Notes under the pieces: model-generated
What the model saw: the letters and a program-made list of their open reading frames with translations, nothing else
Database searches by the model: none
What the model was told of the DNA's origin: nothing
Position numbers and translations under genes: made by a program
Shown here: in pieces, positions 58,027 to 64,000 of the stretch
Position numbering within the stretch: the first letter of the stretch is position 1
Layout: each line of letters starts with the position of its first letter
Origin: Chrysemys picta bellii
Taxonomy: Eukaryota > Chordata > Testudines > Emydidae
NCBI RefSeq assembly: GCF_011386835.1
Contig: NC_088800.1
Span: forward strand, 12,610,572 to 12,674,571
Length of the DNA: 64,000 bases
Direction: 5' to 3'

Positions 58027-58266
58027 CAGTGTTTCCCGAACTTGGGACGCCGCTTGTTTGGGGAAAGCCCCTGTTGGGCCGGGCCAGTTTGTTTACCTGC
58101 TGTGTCTGCAGGTCCAGCTGATCGCGGCTCCCACTGGCCACGGTTTGCTGCTCCAGGCCAATGGGAACTGCTGGAAACGGCACAGGCCGAGGGATGTACT
58201 GGCCGCCAACCTGGCCTGCCAGGGGCTTTCCCTAAACAAGCGGTGTCCCAAGTTTGGGAAACACTG
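58027..58266. mobile_element. hAT MITE, family 1, internally deleted (240 bp), perfect TSD
   Basis: The ends are CAGTGTTTCCCGAACTTGGG and CCCAAGTTTGGGAAACACTG, with exact target copies CTCTAAAG (58019-58026, 58267-58274). The left arm is complete to the centre (AGGGATGTACTGGCCGCC), then the sequence jumps to CTGGCCTGCCAGGGGC, so about 93 bp of the right arm are lost. Confidence 0.92.
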
Positions 58267-58339
58267 CTCTAAAGGGATCAGCATGCTAAGAGGATACCAC
58301 ATTGCCATAAACTGCGTTATCCTATGAAAATGTTGTTCC

Positions 58340-59030
58340 CCACCACCCCACCCTATAGTTCCAGCTGAGGAGCCTTTGTCAGGATTGAAGACACAGGACA
58401 GAATTAAATGAACCAAGGCAACTGTCTCTGACCATCTTTTTATATGTTTGTGTGCTTGTGTTCTAGTTTGAATGTTCCCAGGCAACATGCTGGGTCATCC
58501 TGCCCTGCTGCACCTGTGAGAGATGTCAAGGTTAGAGGGAGGAACTTAAAAGATGGAAACCTAGCTCCGTTGGTGGAAGACCAGTGAGGAGAGCAGGTCT
58601 CTAGATCTCAGCTCCTGGACCAAGGGCTGGTTAGAGGCAAGTACTCCTCAGGGGATTGCTGCTCAGCAACTCCTCCCTGAAGGGAGGTCCTCTTGTGGAC
58701 CTACTTGTGATGGGATTGCCCCCTTTACACTAGACAGTGAGCCTGGTTGGGCCCACAGGCTTACAGAAGCCCTCTGAGGGAAGAGAGCTTTACCACATCT
58801 CTGGGACAATGTGTTTGTATTATTGATGAACCGCAGAAGGGGTAGACTATTGGGGGTTCAGTTGGTGAGCTGAGCCTCTTAAGACTGGACTGGCATGCGA
58901 AAACACCCAGACACTGCAAAGCAAAGGCCCAAGTGAGTGCTGAGGCCTGGTCCAGCGCATAAGGGGGGCCCTGGCAGGGGAACCCTGCTGACAAATAGAT
59001 CAATTAGCACAAAGCACAGATGCTCCTGTC
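58340..59030. other. Unassigned, probably old LTR-like sequence
   Basis: The run GATGGGATTGCCCCCTTTAC .. GAAGCCCTCTGAGGG .. CTTAAGACTGGACTGGC resembles untranslated retroelement sequence from turtles by memory. I find no ends or signals, so this is not a firm call. Confidence 0.25.
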
Positions 59031-59124
59031 AATACTCCTAAGTGGATAGACCCATCTTCTACACACGGAAAAATTCCTTCTTGCCGTGCTGTCTTTTCCC
59101 TTCCCATCATCCCAGGCAGGGCTG

Positions 59125-59480
59125 TTACCAAGAATAACAATAATAATCACGCCTTCCATTTATAAAACACCTCCCAGCTAAAAATATTGGAAAAAGTAAA
59201 GGCCAAATCGTGATGCCTTTACTTTTGTTCTAGGGCTGTCCTAGGGCATTCACCACGGGAATATCTGTGCACCTCACCAACATAACTAAACTTACCTTCA
59301 CTTCTTCCCTGCGAGGTAGACATGACATTATTTTCATTTTGCAGACAAGGGACTGAAGCATAGAGAGATTCACCTGCCTTGACTGAGGACACAGTGTGCG
59401 GCAGCAGCAGTGCCAGGGATAGAGCACAGATCTCTGCAGTGTCAGTACAATGCCTTAACTACTCGATCTTCCCTTCTTTT
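59125..59480. repeat. MIR-type SINE, diverged
   Basis: Blocks GCGAGGTAGACATGACATTA, TTTTCATTTTGCAGACAAGG, GACTGAAGCATAGAGAG, CCAGGGATAGAGCACAG and AATGCCTTAACTACTCG follow MIR-type order from core to 3' end. The upstream AATAATAATCACGCC piece may be its outer flank. Confidence 0.5.
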
Positions 59481-60115
59481 GACACCTACAGCCCATTCTC
59501 CCCCTTGCAGCCATAACCTATTCATGGCATGTCTTAACTTATGCAGTTCCCGAGGAATTTTTCGGTAGCGGGGACATGGCTTCCTCAGAGCCCGTTGAAG
59601 AAGCGCCACAGATCTCCCAATCTATATGGATCTTTGGGACCCATTTTGCCTGAGTAAGTGGTAAGTCAGGGCTAAATATCTGGTAAATCTTTATTTATCT
59701 ATATAAACCACTCTGGTGTTTTTATGCCTTCAATAACTAGAACCAGCTCTCGAGGCCTATCTACCTCCTGGGAGAGAAGGGCAGAGGGTTATCGTTTTTC
59801 TTTTGTGTTAAATGGAAAATTTGAATTTTGTTAGTTCTACCATGTGATAAGGTCTGCTAGAGTGCATACAATATGTCGATCAGCAACTGCCAGAGAGTTA
59901 ATGGCAGTGTATCACAAAACATGTTACAGACCAAATACAGCAATATTGGTAGACACCTTCCAAATGTATCCCACTGGCTAAGTGAAACCTGTCTCCCTCC
60001 ACTGGCTTGTCCATATAGTAGATAAGAGCCTACTGCTGCTACCTGCTCATAAAGTTACTCCTACAGGAATTAAGGATCATCATAAACTTCATTGCCTCTG
60101 CTCCAAGTGCTAGTC

Positions 60116-60328
60116 CAGGGGTCGGCAACATTCGGCACGCGGCTCGCCAGGGTAAGGACATCGCTCGCCCGCGCTGCTTCTTGCCGCCCCCATTGACCCG
60201 GGACGGTGAACCGCGGCCAGTGGGGGCTGCGATCGGCCGAACCTGCCGCGTCAGCAGGTAAATAAACTGGCCCTGCCCGCCAGGGTGCTTACCCTGGCGA
60301 GCCACGTGCCGAACGTTGCCGACCCCTG
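60116..60328. mobile_element. hAT MITE, family 2a, internally deleted (213 bp), perfect TSD
   Basis: The ends are CAGGGGTCGGCAACATTCGG and CCGAACGTTGCCGACCCCTG, with exact target copies TGCTAGTC (60108-60115, 60329-60336). Here the left arm is mostly lost: after GGCTCGCCAGGGTAAGG the sequence jumps to the centre (ACATCGCTCGCCCGCGCTGC) and continues through a complete right arm. Confidence 0.93.
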
Positions 60329-60409
60329 TGCTAGTCAATTTCCCTCAACCTGCCTTCTGTAACCTAAGCACAGAGCAATGTTTACATTTAAAACAATAGA
60401 ATTAAAAAT

Positions 60410-61720
60410 AATAATAATAACAACCCTACCAAAATAACAGATTACACTACACACACACTTCTCCCCTCGGGGAGAGGATGAGAGACCGAACAAACCACCT
60501 GCTACTAATCACATTGTTTAATGCACTGCTTGGAAGGTGCTCAAATACTACAGTGATGAGGGTGGTAAAAGAACTTGTATAGATAGAATAGAACAGAAGG
60601 ATTCCCTCAAGTGGTAGTGACCCAGGGTCAGCAGCTACCCCAGTTTACACCAGCTGAGGGTCTGGCCCCCATTCTTTGGAGCTGAAGATCTAAGTTCTAT
60701 CCCTGCAGCCAGTGAGTGGTGGGGAGTGGAACCGTCACACAAAGAGCTAACGTTAGACTCTGCAGCACTGAACACAGTTAATGCATTTACTAGAAGAGTC
60801 CGCTATTTCATTGGAAACAGTTTACTGAGCATAGCTGTGCAGATTATAATGAAACGTGCAGCCCACGGACTCAAGTGAGGGCATTGAGAATGGCTGCTGA
60901 TGTGGGGGGAGCACGCGAGCAGGGTGGCTAATGGGATAACACAGCCTTCTACGGCTAGGTCATCAGTCTGAAAGGAGCCAAGAGTGATAGTCATTGAAAG
61001 TTGCTTCCATCTGGAGCTGTCCAGTGGGCAGGTGTCCACATCATAAAGTATAAGGTCTGAATGTGTCCTGGAGATAGAATGGTCCTCTCCTCCCTAAAGA
61101 TCATCCTTCCATTTCAGTGTCGTCTCATTGGCAGAGTGGTGCTGAACTGCTGAAGGAAGCTGCTCTGGGCTTTATTTTCCAGGGTGATCAGCCTCTTTCC
61201 TAGCCCTTAACACAGCCAATTAATTTTGCAAGTGAGTTACACACTACTGGGTGCTATCGATAACTGAGAAGGGGTCCTGAAACTCGAGAACTAATCTGTA
61301 ATCACTAAGCACAGTGAAGCTCCTAAATCCATGTCTTGGAGAGTAGACAAATCCTAGGCTAAGGTGTTGCGCTGTACAAAGGCTGGTGAAGTCCTGGAGT
61401 TGATGTAAGACAGGGATTTTCATTTCCTTTCATTACGAGGAAACCTCATTAATACTGGGGAAGCAGACAGCCAGGCACATTGTTTACCAAAGAGTCTTGT
61501 TGAGATTTTCCCTTCTTGTCCTTTTCCTCAGGAAATTGTGACCTCTTAAAAGGAAATAAATATTTATGTTAAAGGGCTACCGCAGACACGGTGCATCATT
61601 GGCAAATTGGGTTTTTTTTTTTAATTAGGGCTTTTCCATTACACTGCTTTATTCCTTCCGCTGGGACATATATTATCATTTTTCTTAATTATTCCTGACA
61701 GATTAGACAAGCCGTGAGCC
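60410..61720. other. Repeat-poor interval; best candidate conserved non-coding stretch
   Basis: No transposon or gene is recognised. 61430-61720 is unique and AT-rich with TTTAATTAGGGCTTTTCC, CTTAATTATTCCTGACAG, AAATAAATATTTATG and CATATATTATC in close succession, a pattern typical of deeply conserved enhancers. This is unproven without alignment. Confidence 0.3.
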
Positions 61721-62488
61721 TCTCAGAAGCCAAAAGAAAAGAGCCCACTTCCTCTGCAAAAACCAGCCTCCGCAGGATTGAAAGTGCTGCTGCTAATGCT
61801 AGCAAGGAAAGACCTCAGAATGATGCAAAGAAAAATCGCATTTCCATAGCATCTCGCAGCCCAAAACACATTCTAGGCACTGACCCCAATTCTCTGGAAC
61901 ACTGTGCTTAGGCAGCACAAAGCAGCCCTACAGCCGGCAGGTCTGGTCACTTGATGATTTCCCCTGCCTAGGCTGATCTTTGAGTGGTGCAGAGCTGCTG
62001 GTGGTGGAGACGTGACCAGGGCACGCCTGCTTCCTGCTCATCCCTATCTGTTGGAATGGCTGGCAGCTAGTGAAAGATAGAAGAGCCTTCAGGCTGTTCA
62101 AATATGCAGGGAACAAGCCAATGCCTGATGGCCCTAAGATCAGGGGAATGCAAAACCATATTGGCCCTCTCCCCCAAGCCAAGTACTCCTCGGCCAGTCC
62201 AGAAAATTCTGCCTTCTATCTATGTGTGTGTCTGCCTAGCACAAGCTTCAAACATCACACGTGGATTTTGATCCAAAGCTGAATTCCCCCGAAGTTCAGA
62301 GGTGTGTTAATCAGTGTTCTGGCTTGACTTCTGAATGGAGATACAGATCCGAACTTCCTCAAAGTTTGTGCGAGATGTTCAAATATAGTGCTGTGGTTCA
62401 GACTCCCCTTTGATACAGGCATCTGCCATAGAAATGGTGCCACCTCAAGTGTGGAACACAGCAGCTGTTTAACAATACACCACAGGAA

Positions 62489-62599
62489 GGTCCTGATTCT
62501 GGTCATAATTCAGGAAAGCACTTAAAGATGTGCCTACGTTCTGTGGAAGTCAGTGCTTAATGTGAAGCATGTGCTTACGTGCTTTCCTGAATCAGGACC
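62489..62599. repeat. Palindromic interspersed repeat (GGTCCTGATTC..AGCACTTAA type)
   Basis: The outer arms GGTCCTGATTCTGG and TGAATCAGGACC pair, and so do AATTCAGGAAAGCACTTA and GTGCTTACGTGCTTTCCTG. The total is 111 bp. Same family as 34411-34540. Confidence 0.65.
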
Positions 62600-63719
62600 T
62601 CTGAGCATGCACAACGCCCCCTGAACTGAATAGGAGGTGAGGGCACTTGACACTTTGCACAAGGTACTCAGTACTTTGCAGGAGTATAACTGCTCATTGA
62701 AAAACCAGTACCACTGGCCCCTTGGCATGGTTAATAAAGATCTATTTCCTACCACTGTGCCTTTTTGCTGCATGACCTGTTGCTAATGAAATAGTCAGGA
62801 TCTCGGGTTTAGATCTCATCTGAATGGTGGTGTCTTCAGTGTCATACTGCCCCTTAACTCCATACTGGGACATTGATTCATTACAGATTCAGTGGGATGC
62901 ATCTGGGTTTTCCTTGAAGGTCTCTCTGACCAGGCCTGCTGCCGATTAGCTTGTGAGATTTAATAAGACCACAGCCCGATGTCATAAAGGGAGCAAAACA
63001 TACACACCACCATAGAAGAAAGAGAACATCAGCTGATTTTGCCTTTGAAGATGGCCACTGTTTAACAGCGATATAATAGAATCTACAGTACCTTCTGTTT
63101 AAGGGCAGTGTTCTTGTTTTTAACAGCATCTCACTTTTTACTTCATTTATGAGACTTTTATGGTTTATTACAGGCAACAACAAAAGGGGGGCCCTCACTG
63201 TGACCAATTGATTATGATAACAGGGCTATCCAGAGTAAACAATTAGACCACACACTAGACATCAGTCTCATCCCCATGTTTTCTCAACGTAAATGTCAGA
63301 ATATTGCAAATTCTGAATTTAAGAACTAAAATGTCATCAGAATTGCAGCTACAGTTACCAAATCAGCTTAATCTCTGTGGTCAGTCCTCTGTCTAGCTCG
63401 CTTCCATTCCGACTCAGGTGTTCAAGGTATGAACAGTTAAATGCCTCAGTGAATATCACATGAAGAATCCTTTTACCGATAAGAAACACAACCTCCTGTG
63501 ATTCGGTGGGATAATTCCCTTTTGTCCTCTAGCTCCGCTCTCTGTTTGAGCTAGCCCAGTAAACTATCCTTTTTATTTTAAAATCATCCTGCAGTAACAT
63601 CCCCTAAAACACTACAGCTTGCTATAACTTCCTGCAGTATTTGGGGCTAGTACCCTAGAATGTTAGTGACTACCATCACTTTCCTGGCATAGTTTGTGTT
63701 CTAAAGGGAGCATTTGTGT

Positions 63720-64000
63720 TAGAACAGAAGAGCTGCCATACTGGGTCAGACCAGGGCCCATCTGACTGTGGCCTACACTAGAGCTTTAGAGGGAGTGTAC
63801 AGAACAGAGCAATTATGGATCAATCCATCCCTATCTTTCACTCCCAGTTTTTGGTAGTCAGAAATTTAGCATTGCCCCAAGCCTGGGATTGCATCCCTGA
63901 CCATCTTGGCTAATAGCCATTGAGGGACCTATCCTCCATGAATGTATCCAGTTCTTTTTTTAACCTAATTATACTTTTGGCCATCACAACATCCTGCAGC
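63720..64000 (-). mobile_element. CR1 LINE 3' end, running off the window
   Basis: On the plus strand the order is GAGCTGCCATACTGGGTCAG, ACCAGGGCCCATCTGACTG, CCCAGTTTTTGGTAGTCAG, CTTGGCTAATAGCCATTGAG, GGACCTATCCTCCATGAATG, CATCACAACATCCTGCAGC: a CR1 3' UTR and ORF2 end in reverse. It would continue beyond position 64000. Confidence 0.85.

Noticed and set aside
1..64000. A novel multi-gene system (defence, biosynthetic or mobile cassette)
   Set aside because: There is no gene cluster of any kind. The only organised structures are transposons, SINEs, LINEs and LTRs.

Overview
The window looks like non-coding DNA from a turtle (probably a cryptodire). The best marker is the element at 7184-7366: read on the minus strand it has a tRNA-like head (A and B boxes), a conserved body and the 3' tail of a CR1 LINE, which is the architecture of the tortoise polIII SINE. 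CR1/L3-clade LINE remnants, an L2-like LINE tail, a second tRNA-derived SINE family and abundant GC-rich hAT MITEs agree with a turtle. I found no exon, conserved protein domain, rRNA or functional tRNA gene that I can support. The region is either intergenic or inside a large intron.

Layout. 1-7.4 kb: two copies of a 333-bp fold-back hAT MITE, a 56-bp tandem duplication, a 505-bp hAT-like element with perfect 8-bp target duplications, MIR-like fragments and the polIII SINE. 7.4-16.3 kb: mostly unique sequence, with short fold-back repeats, a TTTC microsatellite, a tRNA-SINE and a truncated MITE. 16.8-19.1 kb: a broken L3/CR1 LINE whose reverse transcriptase catalytic box is deleted. 20-34.5 kb: a mariner-type MITE, more hAT MITEs, an L2-like LINE split by a MITE, a probable LTR, and a CR1 tail split by a MITE. 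37-40.6 kb: a solo LTR next to a CR1 tail, then a three-layer nest (L3 LINE, LTR retroelement, MITE). 42-49.4 kb: MITEs, a tRNA-SINE, a Penelope-like terminal element with two hammerhead-like motifs, a G-rich hAT-like copy, a 1.08-kb solo LTR and a Harbinger-type MITE. 50-64 kb: pyrimidine-rich repeat, an 818-bp hAT element, MITEs, MIR-like sequence, and a minus-strand CR1 running off the end.

The repeats do not form a functional system, but their relationships are readable. Two MITE families with different termini share one internal fold-back. Their insertions, and those of two other hAT-like elements, all have TA at positions 4-5 of the 8-bp target, the Buster-type hAT preference. Nested insertions give a relative age order. 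Intervals free of recognisable repeats, some rich in TAATTA-like motifs, are the best places to look for conserved regulatory DNA.
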